Position numbers and translations under genes: made by a program
The notes under the pieces: model-generated
The model's input: the letters and a program-made list of their open reading frames with translations, nothing else
The model's database searches: none
What the model was told of the DNA's origin: nothing
In this document: one piece after another, positions 51,174 to 61,282 of the stretch
Layout: each line of letters starts with the position of its first letter
Numbering within the stretch: the first letter of the stretch is position 1
DNA from: Limnohabitans sp. B9-3
GTDB taxonomy: Bacteria > Pseudomonadota > Gammaproteobacteria > Burkholderiales > Burkholderiaceae_C
Assembly: GCF_002778325.1 (NCBI RefSeq)
Contig: NZ_NESI01000002.1
Span: 186,001 to 250,000 of the forward strand
Direction: 5' to 3'
Length of the DNA stretch: 64,000 bases

Positions 51174-52301
51174 TTAGCGCAAATCGTCAGACAGCAGCTT
51201 CAAGATACGCGTAGCGATCGGCGAATTGCCGGCTGCTTCGCCGGTGGCCGTGTGCACCGTGACCTGTGTTTGTGCTTGGGTTGTCACAACGCGAATTTGG
51301 TACTTCACCGGACCTGTGTCAGATGTTGAACTGCTGAACAGCTTGCTGAGGAAGCCCTTTTCTTCCTTGTCTGCTGTATCAACGTAGCGCACGAAATAAA
51401 TACCTTTGGCGCGGTCACGGTCTTCGACGGTGAACCCCGTGCGGTCCAATGCCAAACCGACGCGACGCCAAGCGACGTCAAACGAGTCGGGCAGCGTCAA
51501 GGTGCTCGCGCCTCCGCTGTTGACGACCACCGCTTGCGCGGTAGGGGCTGCTTTGCTGGCCAAGATGGTTTTGCTTTGGTCCGCTGTCACGCCGAGCTTG
51601 ATCATTAAGCGACTCAAAAACTCAGCTTCCAACTCGGGGTCGCTGGGCGTGGCTTGCCACATGGTACGTGTTTTTGTGGCGTCTGTGTACTCTTCGCTCA
51701 TGCCGCGGTGGGTCACATAAATATCGACGCCACCGGCGGCATTGCGCTCTAAGCGCGTGCGAAATTTGTCCCGCGTGCCGGATGAATACAGGCTGTTCAG
51801 CACCTTACCCAGGGTACGACGGACGAAGTCTTGCGGAATCTTGGCGCGGTTTTCGGCCCATTCGGTTTCCAGCAAGCCCAACTGTTCTTGCTCGACGGTG
51901 TAAGTGAAGCCGTTTTCTTTCCAAAAGGCTTGGGCGATCGGCCAGACAGATTCGGCCGGGCGGTTGACCACAAGCCAGCGCTGGCGGCCATCACGCTCCA
52001 GACGTACATCATTGATTTGTTTGACCGCTGTGGCGGGCAATACGCCGGTTTGCGCTGCCGACATGTTGCTGGCCAACACCGAGCCACCAGGCACGGCATA
52101 GCGTGTGTCGCGCGCCAATTGCGTCAAGTCAGGGGGAATGTCTAAGGGCACCACTTTGGTGGTGCCGTCAGATTTGTAGTTCACCTTGTCGGTGTCCATC
52201 AGCGAGCCACAAGCGCTTAGAAAACCGAAAGCAAGCAGCATGACGGCAGTGCGCGTCAAAGAGAAAGAAAGCGTCACAGCGATAGCCTTTGTGTGAATCA
52301 A
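51174..52301 (-). CDS. bamC: Outer membrane protein assembly factor BamC
   Basis: A roughly 375-residue NlpB/DapX-type lipoprotein: hydrophobic signal ending in FLSACGS (lipobox; Cys at about residue 31), an unstructured start ([21 protein letters not shown]) and two helix-grip domains. It helps BamA insert outer-membrane proteins. The start is uncertain: TTG 52301 overlaps the dapA stop by 4 nt, while GTG 52277 has AAAGG at good spacing and gives a more usual 22-residue signal. dapA-bamC is the E. coli order too. Confidence 0.88.
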   Translation of the reverse strand: MIHTKAIAVTLSFSLTRTAVMLLAFGFLSACGSLMDTDKVNYKSDGTTKVVPLDIPPDLTQLARDTRYAVPGGSVLASNMSAAQTGVLPATAVKQINDVRLERDGRQRWLVVNRPAESVWPIAQAFWKENGFTYTVEQEQLGLLETEWAENRAKIPQDFVRRTLGKVLNSLYSSGTRDKFRTRLERNAAGGVDIYVTHRGMSEEYTDATKTRTMWQATPSDPELEAEFLSRLMIKLGVTADQSKTILASKAAPTAQAVVVNSGGASTLTLPDSFDVAWRRVGLALDRTGFTVEDRDRAKGIYFVRYVDTADKEEKGFLSKLFSSSTSDTGPVKYQIRVVTTQAQTQVTVHTATGEAAGNSPIATRILKLLSDDLR

Positions 52302-53191
52302 ATCAAACCAGCAGCGCGCAAAGCGCCTTCAACCACGGGCTCGTTTGATGGGGTGAGTTCGGTCATGGGCAAGCGCAAGGTAGGACCGCACAGGCCCATG
52401 CGTGTCATCGCCCATTTCACGGGAATCGGGTTGGCCTCGACAAACAGGTGTTTGTGCACGGGCATTAATTTGAATTGAATCTCCATGGCACGTTTCACGT
52501 CACCCGCCATCGCAGCCACGCAGAGCTCGTGCATCAAGCGCGGCGCCACGTTGGCGGTCACGCTGATGTTGCCTTGGCCGCCGCACAACATCAAAGCCAC
52601 GGCGGTAGGATCGTCACCGGAGTAAACCGCAAAGCCTTTGGGCACATCGCGAATCAGCCATTGGGCGCGTTCGATGTTGCCGGTAGCTTCTTTCATGCCA
52701 ACGATGCCCGGCACTTGGGCCAAACGCAGCACGGTGTCGTGGGCCATATCGGCCACAGAGCGACCGGGCACGTTGTACAAAATCACGGGCAAGTCCACCG
52801 CTTCGGCGATGGCTTTGAAATGCTGAAACTGGCCCTCTTGGGTGGGCTTGTTGTAGTAGGGCACCACTTGCAATTGGCAATGTGCGCCAATTTTCTTGGC
52901 GAACTTGGCCAGCTCAATCGCCTCAGACGTCGAGTTGGCACCGCAGCCGGCCATGATGGGCACATGACGTTCAGTGTGTTTGGCGGCTTGTTCGACCGAC
53001 ACGCGGATGATTTCGCAGTGTTCTTCTACGTTAACGGTGGGCGACTCGCCGGTGGTGCCCACAACGCCGATGCAATCGGTGCCTTCGGCAATGTGCCAGT
53101 CGATGAGTTTGCGCAGGGTGGGGTAGTCAACGCTGCCGTCTGTGTGCATGGGGGTGGCCAGTGCCACGATGCTGCCGGTGATAGGTGTCAT
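52298..53191 (-). CDS. dapA: 4-hydroxy-tetrahydrodipicolinate synthase
   Basis: A 297-residue TIM-barrel lyase that condenses pyruvate and aspartate semialdehyde in lysine and meso-diaminopimelate synthesis. The N-terminus [11 protein letters not shown], the substrate site [10 protein letters not shown], the Tyr in [11 protein letters not shown] and Schiff-base Lys167 in GMKEATGN are present. A minus-strand -10 TAGAAT (53227-53222) lies 30 nt before ATG 53191. It is probably cotranscribed with bamC and the metallo-beta-lactamase gene. Confidence 0.97.
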   Translation of the reverse strand: MTPITGSIVALATPMHTDGSVDYPTLRKLIDWHIAEGTDCIGVVGTTGESPTVNVEEHCEIIRVSVEQAAKHTERHVPIMAGCGANSTSEAIELAKFAKKIGAHCQLQVVPYYNKPTQEGQFQHFKAIAEAVDLPVILYNVPGRSVADMAHDTVLRLAQVPGIVGMKEATGNIERAQWLIRDVPKGFAVYSGDDPTAVALMLCGGQGNISVTANVAPRLMHELCVAAMAGDVKRAMEIQFKLMPVHKHLFVEANPIPVKWAMTRMGLCGPTLRLPMTELTPSNEPVVEGALRAAGLI

Positions 53192-53221
53192 GTCCGCAAG
53201 TTCGGTCGGGGTAAAAGAGTC

Positions 53222-53227
53222 ATTCTA
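53222..53227 (-). promoter_or_regulatory. Candidate -10 box of the dapA-bamC promoter
   Basis: TAGAAT on the minus strand, 30 nt before the dapA start. A convincing -35 hexamer is not visible. Confidence 0.4.
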
Positions 53228-53265
53228 GCCAGTGCTTCGACGGGTTGGACCAAGGGCTTGCCCGC

Positions 53266-53823
53266 TCACAACGGGTAGCGCACGGGCAATGTCATGTTGC
53301 TGGCAGGCTTTACAGCCGCGATGCGTTGCACAAAGCGATCTGGAGCGTCCAGAAATCCTTCTTCAAAGGCCACCACGCGCAGGTCTTTGCACACGTTCAA
53401 CAGCTCACCGGGTTGCAGCAAAAAGTCTGGGCGCGAGGGCTTGCCCACGGTTTCGTTGCCTGCGGCAAAGGTTTCGTAAATCAAGACGCCGCCTACCTCC
53501 AAACTGGCGAGCAGCTCTGGCCACAAGGGGCGCCATAAATAATTCGTCACCACCACCGCACCAAAAGTTCGACCCGACAGCGGCCAAGGCCCGTTTTCAA
53601 TGTCGGCACACAAAGTTTCGCCCAATCCAGCGACGGCGGCGATGGCATCGGGGTTGCGGTCCACGCCGATGACGTCATGGCCCAATGTGGCGAAATGCCG
53701 CATGTGGCGACCATGGCCGCACGCGACGTCCAACACTGTGGCGTTTGGTGCCACAAGGTGCGACCAGCGTTGCACCCAAGCGGAGGGTGCCTCGGTGCCA
53801 TGAAGATGTGTGGGGGTGGTCAT
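53266..53823 (-). CDS. Class I SAM-dependent methyltransferase
   Basis: A 185-residue methyltransferase. Motif I is VLDVACGHGRHMRHFA (about residues 30-45), the acidic residue closing strand 2 is in VIGVDRNP, and motif IV/V segments follow (FGAVVVTNYLWRPL, LEVGGVLIYETFA). It resembles the tellurite-resistance/TehB-like or general small-molecule class; the substrate is unknown. ATG 53823 lies 6 nt downstream of the SDR stop on the same strand, so the two may be cotranscribed. Confidence 0.85.
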   Translation of the reverse strand: MTTPTHLHGTEAPSAWVQRWSHLVAPNATVLDVACGHGRHMRHFATLGHDVIGVDRNPDAIAAVAGLGETLCADIENGPWPLSGRTFGAVVVTNYLWRPLWPELLASLEVGGVLIYETFAAGNETVGKPSRPDFLLQPGELLNVCKDLRVVAFEEGFLDAPDRFVQRIAAVKPASNMTLPVRYPL

Positions 53824-53829
53824 GTGGAT

Positions 53830-54627
53830 TTATTTATTGAGGGCCGCCCACACCATGCGGTCCAGCAGTTTTGGGGCGATCAGTTTGAGCCACTGGCCCA
53901 ACTTACCTTGGCCCGTCATCACCACGTCGCGTTGGCGTTTTTGCATGCCTTGGATGATCAGTGCCGCACAGGTGGCGACAGGCATGGCGTTGTCTTCTTT
54001 GAGGCCACTCACGCCGGCTTTGTGACCTTGGGCGTTGAAGCCGTTGTAGCGAATTTGGGTGTCCACCACGCCGGGGTAGGCGGTGGTCACGCTGACGCCA
54101 GCCTCTTGCACTTCGGTGCGCAGGGCTTCAAAAAACCCCGTCATGGCAAATTTGCTGGCGCTGTAGGCTGTGCGCCCGGGCACACCGACCAAGCCCGCCA
54201 GCGACGACACCGCCACCACGCGCCCGCGGCTTTGCTTGAGAAACGGCAGGGCTGCATGTGTGCACCACACGCTGCCCCACAGGTTGATGCGCATCACGTT
54301 CTCGTACCAATCGAGGTCGTCAAAACGCACCTCATCCAGCATGGCATGGGCTGAGATACCTGCGTTGTTGATCAAGGTGTCAATGCCGCCAAAGCAACGC
54401 ACGGTTTCATCAATGAGTTGCTTGCATTGCACTTTGTTCGACACGTCGGTGGGCACCAGCAGCGTGTGTGCGCCATGGGCTTGGCAGATCGCCTCCATGT
54501 CGCGCAGCTTCTCGATGCGACGTGCAGCCAACACCAAATTCACGGCGGGCCCCCACTGTTTGGCCAGCTGTTGCGCGATTTCAGCGCCAATGCCGTCAGA
54601 CGCTCCGGTGATGATGATGGTTGTCAT
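53830..54627 (-). CDS. Short-chain dehydrogenase/reductase
   Basis: A 265-residue classical SDR: TGxxxGIG in IIITGASDGIGAEIA, catalytic Ser in AVSSLAG, and YxxxK in TAYSASKFAMTGFF. It uses NAD(P)H on an unknown alcohol or ketone. A hydrophobic stretch near the C-terminus (LIAPKLLDRMVWAAL) suggests membrane association, as in the ybbO/DHRS type. ATG 54627 is 1 nt after the stop of the 47-residue membrane protein, so the three genes from the MFS transporter downward are coupled. Confidence 0.9.
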   Translation of the reverse strand: MTTIIITGASDGIGAEIAQQLAKQWGPAVNLVLAARRIEKLRDMEAICQAHGAHTLLVPTDVSNKVQCKQLIDETVRCFGGIDTLINNAGISAHAMLDEVRFDDLDWYENVMRINLWGSVWCTHAALPFLKQSRGRVVAVSSLAGLVGVPGRTAYSASKFAMTGFFEALRTEVQEAGVSVTTAYPGVVDTQIRYNGFNAQGHKAGVSGLKEDNAMPVATCAALIIQGMQKRQRDVVMTGQGKLGQWLKLIAPKLLDRMVWAALNK

Positions 54628-54628
54628 G

Positions 54629-54772
54629 TCAGAAACACCCCCACACTTGGTTGGCCAAGGTCATTAAAAAGTCTGGCTGCAAATATAAAGACAGAACGCC
54701 CAGCAGCACCAGTGTGCAGGCCAAGCCTACCAACACCTGCCGCCAAATGGGGTGCTGCGCCATGAAGCTCAT
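54629..54772 (-). CDS. Small 47-residue single-span membrane protein (function unknown)
   Basis: A short ORF below the usual length cut-off. It starts at ATG 54772, overlapping the MFS stop by 4 nt (ATGA), and stops at 54629, 1 nt before the SDR start. The product begins MSFMAQHPIWRQVLVGLA, has one hydrophobic helix (about residues 13-31) and ends in LQPDFLMTLANQVWGCF. The tight coupling on both sides and the clean amphipathic-to-hydrophobic pattern support it as a real gene. From memory, similar short proteins accompany this SDR in other Comamonadaceae. Confidence 0.7.
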   Translation of the reverse strand: MSFMAQHPIWRQVLVGLACTLVLLGVLSLYLQPDFLMTLANQVWGCF

Positions 54773-55989
54773 GCGGCAACCGGTGCGTGGCCGCGGGCAA
54801 TTGCGTTTTCACGCACGGGCAAGTTCACCAGTGCAGCAAAAACACCCAGGGCAATCGCGATGTACCAAACCACGTCGTAGCTGCCGGTTTTGTCATACAA
54901 GTACCCGCCCAGCCACACGCCCATGAAGCTGCCAATCTGGTGGCTGAAGAACACAAAGCCACCCAGCATCGACAAATGCGCTACGCCAAAGATTTGCGCC
55001 ACCACCGCATTGGTGGGCGGCACGGTGGAGAGCCACAGCAGGCCCATCACCGAAGAAAAGATGTAGACGCTCCATGGCGTCAGCGGCACGATCAAGAACA
55101 CGCTGATGGCCACCGCGCGCGACAAGTAAATGAACGCCAAAATTTTGCGCTTGGCCAAGCGTTGGCCCAAACTACCCGCGATGTACGTGCCAAACACGTT
55201 GAACAAGCCAATCAGCGCCAAAGCAATGCTGGCCACTTCGGGTGACAAGCCATGGTCTTTCAAATAACTGGGCATGTGCACACCAATGAACACCACCTGA
55301 AAACCGCACACAAAGTAGCCCGCCATCAGCAGCTGAAAGCTGCGATAGCCAAAAGCTTCACGCAGCGCATGCACGATCGATTGGTCGCGCTGCGGCTTTG
55401 CGCCGCCAGCAAACCCAGGCTCGCGCAAACCATAAGCCAACGGAATGATCAGCAAGGTGGCCAGTCCCAACCAGACCAAGGCCTGTTGCCAGCCCAAGGT
55501 GCTGATCAAAAAGCCTTCGGTGGGCACCATCAAAAACTGACCAAACGAGCCCGCGGCTGCCGCCACACCCATGGCCCACGAGCGCTTTTCGGCGCTCACG
55601 TTACGGCCAATCACGCCGTAAATCACGGCGTAGGTGGTGCCCGCCTGAGCGATGCCAATCACCACGCCTGCGGTCGCGGTGAATAGCGCAGGGGTGTCTG
55701 AATACCCCATGCCCACCAAGCCCAGTGCGTACAACACCGCACAAGCCACGATCACACGGAAGGCGCCAAAACGGTCGGCCAGCATGCCCGAGAAGATGCC
55801 TGCGACACCCCACGTCAAGTTTTGGATGGCAATCGCCATGGCAAAGTTTTCACGGCTCCAGTTTTGCGCTTGCGTGATGGGTTGCAGCCACAGGCCAAAG
55901 CCGTGGCGCACCCCCATGGACAAGGTCACGATGGCGGCCCCGCAAAGCAGCACTTGCCACATGGGTATGGTTTTGTTGTTTTCAGTCAT
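54769..55989 (-). CDS. MFS transporter (oxalate/formate antiporter or monocarboxylate-like)
   Basis: A 406-residue protein with twelve predicted helices and the MFS loop motif FSGMLADRFGAFRV between helices 2 and 3. The N-terminal WQVLLCGAAIVTLSMGVRHGFGLWLQP pattern is that of the OFA/monocarboxylate-transporter-like branch. The substrate is unknown, probably a carboxylate. ATG 55989 diverges from parE. Its stop overlaps the small membrane protein gene by 4 nt. Confidence 0.87.
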   Translation of the reverse strand: MTENNKTIPMWQVLLCGAAIVTLSMGVRHGFGLWLQPITQAQNWSRENFAMAIAIQNLTWGVAGIFSGMLADRFGAFRVIVACAVLYALGLVGMGYSDTPALFTATAGVVIGIAQAGTTYAVIYGVIGRNVSAEKRSWAMGVAAAAGSFGQFLMVPTEGFLISTLGWQQALVWLGLATLLIIPLAYGLREPGFAGGAKPQRDQSIVHALREAFGYRSFQLLMAGYFVCGFQVVFIGVHMPSYLKDHGLSPEVASIALALIGLFNVFGTYIAGSLGQRLAKRKILAFIYLSRAVAISVFLIVPLTPWSVYIFSSVMGLLWLSTVPPTNAVVAQIFGVAHLSMLGGFVFFSHQIGSFMGVWLGGYLYDKTGSYDVVWYIAIALGVFAALVNLPVRENAIARGHAPVAA

Positions 55990-56123
55990 CCCTAGACTTT
56001 AACCAAGCCTGCGTGCACCAGGGTGTCGCCGTGGCTCATTCAGCGCACGTGGGCGCGATGTCCGTCAAAAGTTATCAATGCGCATTGGCTGTTGTTTTAT
56101 CCAGTCCTGCGTTTTGTTCTGTC

Positions 56124-56129
56124 TACAAT
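56124..56129 (+). promoter_or_regulatory. -10 box for a leaderless parE mRNA
   Basis: TACAAT ends 8 nt before the parE ATG at 56138; transcription would begin at about the A of the start codon. No ribosome-binding site is present in the gap. Confidence 0.5.
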
Positions 56130-56137
56130 TCCTGTCC

Positions 56138-58117
56138 ATGGCGACCAAGCAAACCACTCCCCCTCCCGAATACTCCGAAGGCTCGATTCGCGTTCTCAAA
56201 GGACTCGAACCCGTCAAGCAGCGTCCGGGCATGTACACCCGCACCGACAACCCGCTGCACATCATTCAAGAAGTGCTGGACAACGCGGCCGACGAAGCGT
56301 TGGCGGGTTATGGCAAAAAAATCAGCGTGACCTTGCACGCCGACGCGTCGATCAGCATTGATGACGACGGACGCGGCATTCCGTTTGGCATGCACCCTGA
56401 AGAAAAAGCACCTGTGATTGAGCTGGTGTTCACCCGCTTGCATGCGGGCGGCAAATTCGACAAAGGCTCGGGCGGCGCGTACAGCTTCTCCGGCGGTTTG
56501 CACGGCGTGGGCGTGAGCGTGACCAACGCCTTGGCCAAACGCATGGAAGCCACTTCGCACCGCGAAGGCCAAGTGGCCCGCTTGGTGTTCTCGGGCGGCG
56601 ACGTGATCGAGCCCTTGGTGACGCGTGCACAAGCCACTGGCGACCGCAAGCAAGGCACCTCGGTGCGTGTGTGGCCTGACGCCAAATACTTTGAATCCTC
56701 GGCTTTGCCGATGAACGAGCTGGTGCACTTGCTGCGCAGCAAAGCCGTGCTCATGCCCGGCGTGAGCGTGACGCTCATCAACGAGAAAACCAAAGAAACC
56801 CAAAACTGGCTCTACAAAGGCGGCCTGCGCGACTACTTGATGCAGACCCTGCACGGCGAGCCCGTCATTCCTTTGTTTGAGGGTGATGGTTATGCCGACA
56901 GCAACCACGACAGCTTCGCCGAAGGTGAGGGCGCGGCGTGGGCCGTGGCCTTCACCGAAGACGGCGCACCGGTGCGCGAGAGCTACGTCAATCTGATTCC
57001 CACCAGCGCTGGCGGCACGCACGACAGCGGCTTGCGTGATGGTTTGTTCACCGCGGTGAAAAGCTTTATTGAGTTGCACGCTTTGCTGCCCAAGGGCGTC
57101 AAGCTCATGCCAGAAGACGTGTTTGCCCGTGCCAGCTATGTGTTGAGCGCCAAGGTGCTTGACCCGCAGTTCCAAGGCCAAATCAAAGAGCGCCTCAACT
57201 CACGCGATGCGGTGCGTTTGGTGTCGAGCTATGTGCGCCCCACCATGGAACTGTGGCTCAACCAACACGTCGAGTACGGCAAAAAGTTGGCCGAGCTGGC
57301 CATCAAAGCAGCACAAACCCGCCAAAAAGCTGGCCAAAAAGTTGAGAAGCGCAAGGGCTCCGGCGTGGCTGTGTTGCCCGGCAAGCTGACCGATTGCGAA
57401 AGCAAAGACATTGCGCACAACGAAGTGTTTTTGGTCGAGGGCGACTCAGCGGGTGGCAGCGCCAAGATGGGCCGCAACAAAGAAAACCAAGCCATCCTGC
57501 CGCTGCGTGGGAAGGTGTTGAACACCTGGGAAGTCGAGCGCGACCGCTTGTTTGCCAACAACGAAATTCATGACATTTCGGTGGCCGTGGGCGTGGACCC
57601 ACACGGCCCCAACGACAGCCCTGACATGAGCGGCCTGCGTTACGGCAAGGTGTGCATCCTGTCTGATGCGGACGTGGACGGCTCGCACATTCAAGTGCTG
57701 TTGCTCACGCTGTTCTTTCGTCACTTCCCCAAGCTCATCGAAGCGGGCCATGTGTTTGTGGCGCGTCCCCCGCTGTTCCGTGTGGACGCTCCGGCGCGTG
57801 GCAAAAAGCCAGCCACCAAGGTGTATGCCTTGGACGAGGGTGAGCTCACCTCCATCCTCGACAAGCTGCGCAAAGACGGCGTGGGCGAGGGCAAATGGAG
57901 CATCAGCCGCTTCAAAGGCTTGGGTGAAATGAGTGCCGAACAACTGTGGGACACCACACTCAACCCTGACACCCGTCGCCTCATGCCCGTGCAACTGGGC
58001 TTGCTGGACTTTGCCACCACCGAAGGTTTGATCACACAACTCATGGGCAAAGGCGAAGCCGCCGCACGCCGTGAGCTGATGGAACTGCATGGCGATTCGA
58101 TTGAGATTGACGTATGA
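56138..58117 (+). CDS. parE: DNA topoisomerase IV subunit B
   Basis: A 659-residue GHKL ATPase subunit. The ATP site includes [17 protein letters not shown] and [13 protein letters not shown]; the Toprim domain has Glu434 in [12 protein letters not shown] and the DxD pair at 510-512 in SDADVDGSH. It lacks the GyrB-type insert and is paired with parC, so ParE rather than GyrB. ATG 56138 is chosen; the frame extends to 56078 across the promoter. The stop overlaps the parC start by 4 nt. Confidence 0.96.
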   Translation: MATKQTTPPPEYSEGSIRVLKGLEPVKQRPGMYTRTDNPLHIIQEVLDNAADEALAGYGKKISVTLHADASISIDDDGRGIPFGMHPEEKAPVIELVFTRLHAGGKFDKGSGGAYSFSGGLHGVGVSVTNALAKRMEATSHREGQVARLVFSGGDVIEPLVTRAQATGDRKQGTSVRVWPDAKYFESSALPMNELVHLLRSKAVLMPGVSVTLINEKTKETQNWLYKGGLRDYLMQTLHGEPVIPLFEGDGYADSNHDSFAEGEGAAWAVAFTEDGAPVRESYVNLIPTSAGGTHDSGLRDGLFTAVKSFIELHALLPKGVKLMPEDVFARASYVLSAKVLDPQFQGQIKERLNSRDAVRLVSSYVRPTMELWLNQHVEYGKKLAELAIKAAQTRQKAGQKVEKRKGSGVAVLPGKLTDCESKDIAHNEVFLVEGDSAGGSAKMGRNKENQAILPLRGKVLNTWEVERDRLFANNEIHDISVAVGVDPHGPNDSPDMSGLRYGKVCILSDADVDGSHIQVLLLTLFFRHFPKLIEAGHVFVARPPLFRVDAPARGKKPATKVYALDEGELTSILDKLRKDGVGEGKWSISRFKGLGEMSAEQLWDTTLNPDTRRLMPVQLGLLDFATTEGLITQLMGKGEAAARRELMELHGDSIEIDV

Positions 58118-60465
58118 CCGATTTGTTCACCCCCGAACTCCCAACCGCTGACAACGACGGCGACATCGCATTGGGCCACTACGCCCAACGCGCCTACCTT
58201 GAATACGCGCTCAGCGTGGTCAAAGGCCGCGCCTTGCCCGACGTGTGCGATGGCCAAAAGCCGGTGCAACGCCGCATTCTGTATTCGATGTCTCGCATGG
58301 GCCTCGGGTTCAGTGGCCCCAACAACAACACGGGTGCGAAGCCCGTTAAGTGCGCCCGCGTGGTCGGTGACGTGCTGGGCCGCTACCACCCCCACGGCGA
58401 CAGCGCCGCCTATGAAGCGCTGGTGCGCATGGCGCAAGACTTCGCCCAACGCTACCCACTGATCGACGGCCAAGGCAACTTCGGCTCACGCGACGGCGAC
58501 GGCGCTGCGGCCATGCGCTACACCGAAGCCCGCTTGGCCAAAATCACCACGCTGTTGCTCGATGAAATCGACGAAGGCACGGTTGACTTCCAGCCCAACT
58601 ACGACGGCTCCACCGAAGAGCCCAAGCAGTTGCCCGCCCGTTTGCCATTTGCCCTGCTCAACGGCGCAAGCGGCATTGCGGTGGGTATGGCCACTGAAAT
58701 TCCAAGCCACAACCTGCGCGAAGTGGCCGATGCGTGCGTGGCGCTCATCAAGACCCCCAAGATGAGCGACGCCGAGTTGCTGCAAATCTTGCCCGCACCC
58801 GATTACCCCGGTGGCGGCCAAATCATCAGCAGCGCGTCTGACATTGCCGACGCCTACCGCACAGGCCGTGGTTCACTCAAAGTGCGCGCCCGCTGGACCA
58901 TTGAAGAATTGGCCCGTGGCCAATGGCAACTGGTGGTCAACGAGTTACCACCCGGCGTGAGCAGCCAACGCGTTTTGGAAGAGATTGAAGAGCTGACCAA
59001 CCCCAAGGTCAAGACCGGGAAAAAAGCGCTGAGCGCCGACCAAACCCAACTCAAAGCCACTGTGCTGGCCGTGTTGGACGTGGTGCGCGATGAGTCAAGC
59101 AAAGATGCGGCTGTGCGTTTGGTGTTCGAGCCCAAGACCCGCACGATTGAGCAACAAGAACTCATCACCACCTTGCTGGCGCATACGAGCCTTGAAACCT
59201 CGTCTTCCATCAACCTCACCATGGTGGGTATCGATGGTCGCCCTGTGCCCAAGTCGCTGCGCGACATGCTGACCGAGTGGATCGAGTTCCGCTCTGCCAC
59301 TGTTCTAAGACGCTCGCAGCACCGCTTGAACAAAGTGCTGGACCGCATCCATATCTTGGAAGGTCGCCAGTTGGTGCTGCTCAACATTGACGAGGTGATT
59401 GCCATCATCCGTCAGAGCGATGAGCCCAAGCAGGCGCTGATGGAACGCTTCCGTTTGAGCGAACGCCAAGCCGAAGACATCTTAGAAATTCGCCTGCGTC
59501 AGCTGGCGCGTTTGGAAGCCATCAAGATTGAGCAAGAGCTCAAAGAACTGCGCGACGAACAAGCCAAACTTGAAGACATCGTGGGCAACCCATCGGCCCT
59601 GCGCCGCTTGATGGTCAAAGAAATTGAGGCCGACGCCAAAACCTTTGCAGACCCACGTCGCACGCTCATTCAAGAAGAGAAAAAAGCAGTGGCCGAAGTC
59701 AAGGTCATTGACGAGCCAGTGACCGTGGTGGTCTCTGAAAAAGGCTGGGTGCGCGCACGCACCGGCCACGGCCACGAAGCCAGCGCCTTCGCCTTCAAGG
59801 CGGGCGATGGCTTGTACGGCACGTTCGAGTGCCGCACGGTGGACACCTTCATCGCGTTTGGCTCCAACGGACGTATCTACTCGGTGCCCGTGTCTGCCTT
59901 GCCTGGCGCACGTGGCGATGGCCAACCTGTGACCACGCTGGTTGATTTGGAATCAGGCACCCAACTGTTGCACTACGTGGCTGGCCCCGCTGGCGCCACG
60001 TACTTGCTCAGCAGCTCGGGCGGCTATGGTTTCATGGCCAACATCGAGCACATGATTTCACGCAACAAAGGCGGCAAAGCCTTCATCACCGTGGGCGAGG
60101 GCGAAACCGTTTGCCGCCCATCCCCTGCCAGCGGTGGCTCGGGCGCGCAGCCTGTGGCACCCGCTACGCATGTGGCCTGTGCGTCGACGGGCGGCCGCTT
60201 CTTGACCTTTGAGTTGGCTGAACTCAAAGCGATGGAAAAGGGCGGTCGCGGTTTGATGCTGATTGACCTTGAAGCCAAAGACACCTTGGCCGGTGCTGCT
60301 GCGTACACACGCAGTGTGCGCATCGAAGGCATTGGCCGCGGTGGCAAAGTGCGCGAAGAAACCCTAGAAATTCGCAGCTTGAACAACGCCAAAGCCGCAC
60401 GCGCCAAGAAGGGCAAAGTGGCTGACTTGGGCTTCAAGCCGAATGCGGTGGTGCGGGTGGAATAA
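58114..60465 (+). CDS. parC: DNA topoisomerase IV subunit A
   Basis: A 783-residue type IIA subunit that decatenates daughter chromosomes. The catalytic Tyr136 is in [12 protein letters not shown]. The quinolone-determining region reads [18 protein letters not shown], with Ser97 and Glu101, the residues usual in quinolone-sensitive ParC. The C-terminal DNA-wrapping domain lacks the GyrA box, as expected. It overlaps parE by 4 nt (ATGA) and its stop is 4 nt from that of the convergent enoyl-CoA hydratase. Confidence 0.97.
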   Translation: MTDLFTPELPTADNDGDIALGHYAQRAYLEYALSVVKGRALPDVCDGQKPVQRRILYSMSRMGLGFSGPNNNTGAKPVKCARVVGDVLGRYHPHGDSAAYEALVRMAQDFAQRYPLIDGQGNFGSRDGDGAAAMRYTEARLAKITTLLLDEIDEGTVDFQPNYDGSTEEPKQLPARLPFALLNGASGIAVGMATEIPSHNLREVADACVALIKTPKMSDAELLQILPAPDYPGGGQIISSASDIADAYRTGRGSLKVRARWTIEELARGQWQLVVNELPPGVSSQRVLEEIEELTNPKVKTGKKALSADQTQLKATVLAVLDVVRDESSKDAAVRLVFEPKTRTIEQQELITTLLAHTSLETSSSINLTMVGIDGRPVPKSLRDMLTEWIEFRSATVLRRSQHRLNKVLDRIHILEGRQLVLLNIDEVIAIIRQSDEPKQALMERFRLSERQAEDILEIRLRQLARLEAIKIEQELKELRDEQAKLEDIVGNPSALRRLMVKEIEADAKTFADPRRTLIQEEKKAVAEVKVIDEPVTVVVSEKGWVRARTGHGHEASAFAFKAGDGLYGTFECRTVDTFIAFGSNGRIYSVPVSALPGARGDGQPVTTLVDLESGTQLLHYVAGPAGATYLLSSSGGYGFMANIEHMISRNKGGKAFITVGEGETVCRPSPASGGSGAQPVAPATHVACASTGGRFLTFELAELKAMEKGGRGLMLIDLEAKDTLAGAAAYTRSVRIEGIGRGGKVREETLEIRSLNNAKAARAKKGKVADLGFKPNAVVRVE

Positions 60466-60469
60466 CCAC

Positions 60470-61264
60470 TCAGTTGCCAAATTGCGGCGCTCTCTTCTCC
60501 ACAAACGCCCGCACAGCCTCATGGTGATCCGTCGTCATGTGCGCAATCGCTTGGTAGCCTGCAGACAACTCCAGCAACGACTCCAAGGAGCTGCGTTCGC
60601 CTTCGCGCAGCAAGCGTTTGGTCATGCGCAGCACGCCGCCGGGGTTGGCCACAATTTTGGCGGCGAGTTTGCGGGCTTCGTCCAGCAGGGTGTCGTGCGC
60701 GACCACGCGGGACACCAAGCCACAAGACAGGGCTTCTTGTGCCGTCAAGGCCTCGCCGGTGAACGCCATTTCGCTGGCTTTGGAAATGCCCACCACGCGC
60801 GGCAGCAGCCACGCGCCGCCGTCGCCGGGCACGATGCCCACTTTGACAAAACTCTCGGCAAAGGTGGCTTTGTCGGAGGCAATGCGCATGTCGCACATGC
60901 AGGTTAAGTCCAAGCCCGCGCCAATGGCGGGGCCGTTGATGGCGGCGATCACGGGCACGTCCAAGTTGTACAGCGCTTTGGGCAAGCGCTGAATGCCGTT
61001 GCGGTATTCCTCGCGAATGGTGTCGGGTGTGAGGCTTTCTTTGAAATAGCGCTGCATGTCTTTGACGTTGCCACCCGAGCTGAACACGGGGCCGGTGCCC
61101 GTCAAGATCACACAACGGATGGTGGTGTCCAAGCGAATCGCATCGCACGCGTCGACAAACTCTTGCACCGCAGTGTTGCCCGTGAGCGCATTGCGCGTCT
61201 CGGGTTGGTTCATGGTCAAGATCAAGACAGCGCCTTCGCGCTCGGTTTTCAAAAATTGTGTCAT
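60470..61264 (-). CDS. Enoyl-CoA hydratase/isomerase family protein
   Basis: A 264-residue crotonase-fold enzyme. The oxyanion-hole segments LNQPETRNALTG, TGTGPVFSSGGNVKDM (Gly pair) and INGPAIGAGLDLTCMCDMRIA are clear, and the catalytic Glu position falls in SFVKVGIVPGDGGAWLLPR. It is the last gene of the acyl-CoA cluster on the minus strand, 18 nt after the small acyl-CoA dehydrogenase. The exact substrate is unknown. Confidence 0.92.
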   Translation of the reverse strand: MTQFLKTEREGAVLILTMNQPETRNALTGNTAVQEFVDACDAIRLDTTIRCVILTGTGPVFSSGGNVKDMQRYFKESLTPDTIREEYRNGIQRLPKALYNLDVPVIAAINGPAIGAGLDLTCMCDMRIASDKATFAESFVKVGIVPGDGGAWLLPRVVGISKASEMAFTGEALTAQEALSCGLVSRVVAHDTLLDEARKLAAKIVANPGGVLRMTKRLLREGERSSLESLLELSAGYQAIAHMTTDHHEAVRAFVEKRAPQFGN

Positions 61265-61282
61265 GGTGAATTTCCTGTGTGT

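Noticed and set aside
56123..57181. 352-residue minus-strand ORF antisense to parE
   Set aside because: Shadow of a conserved gene; rich in His, Ala and Gln.
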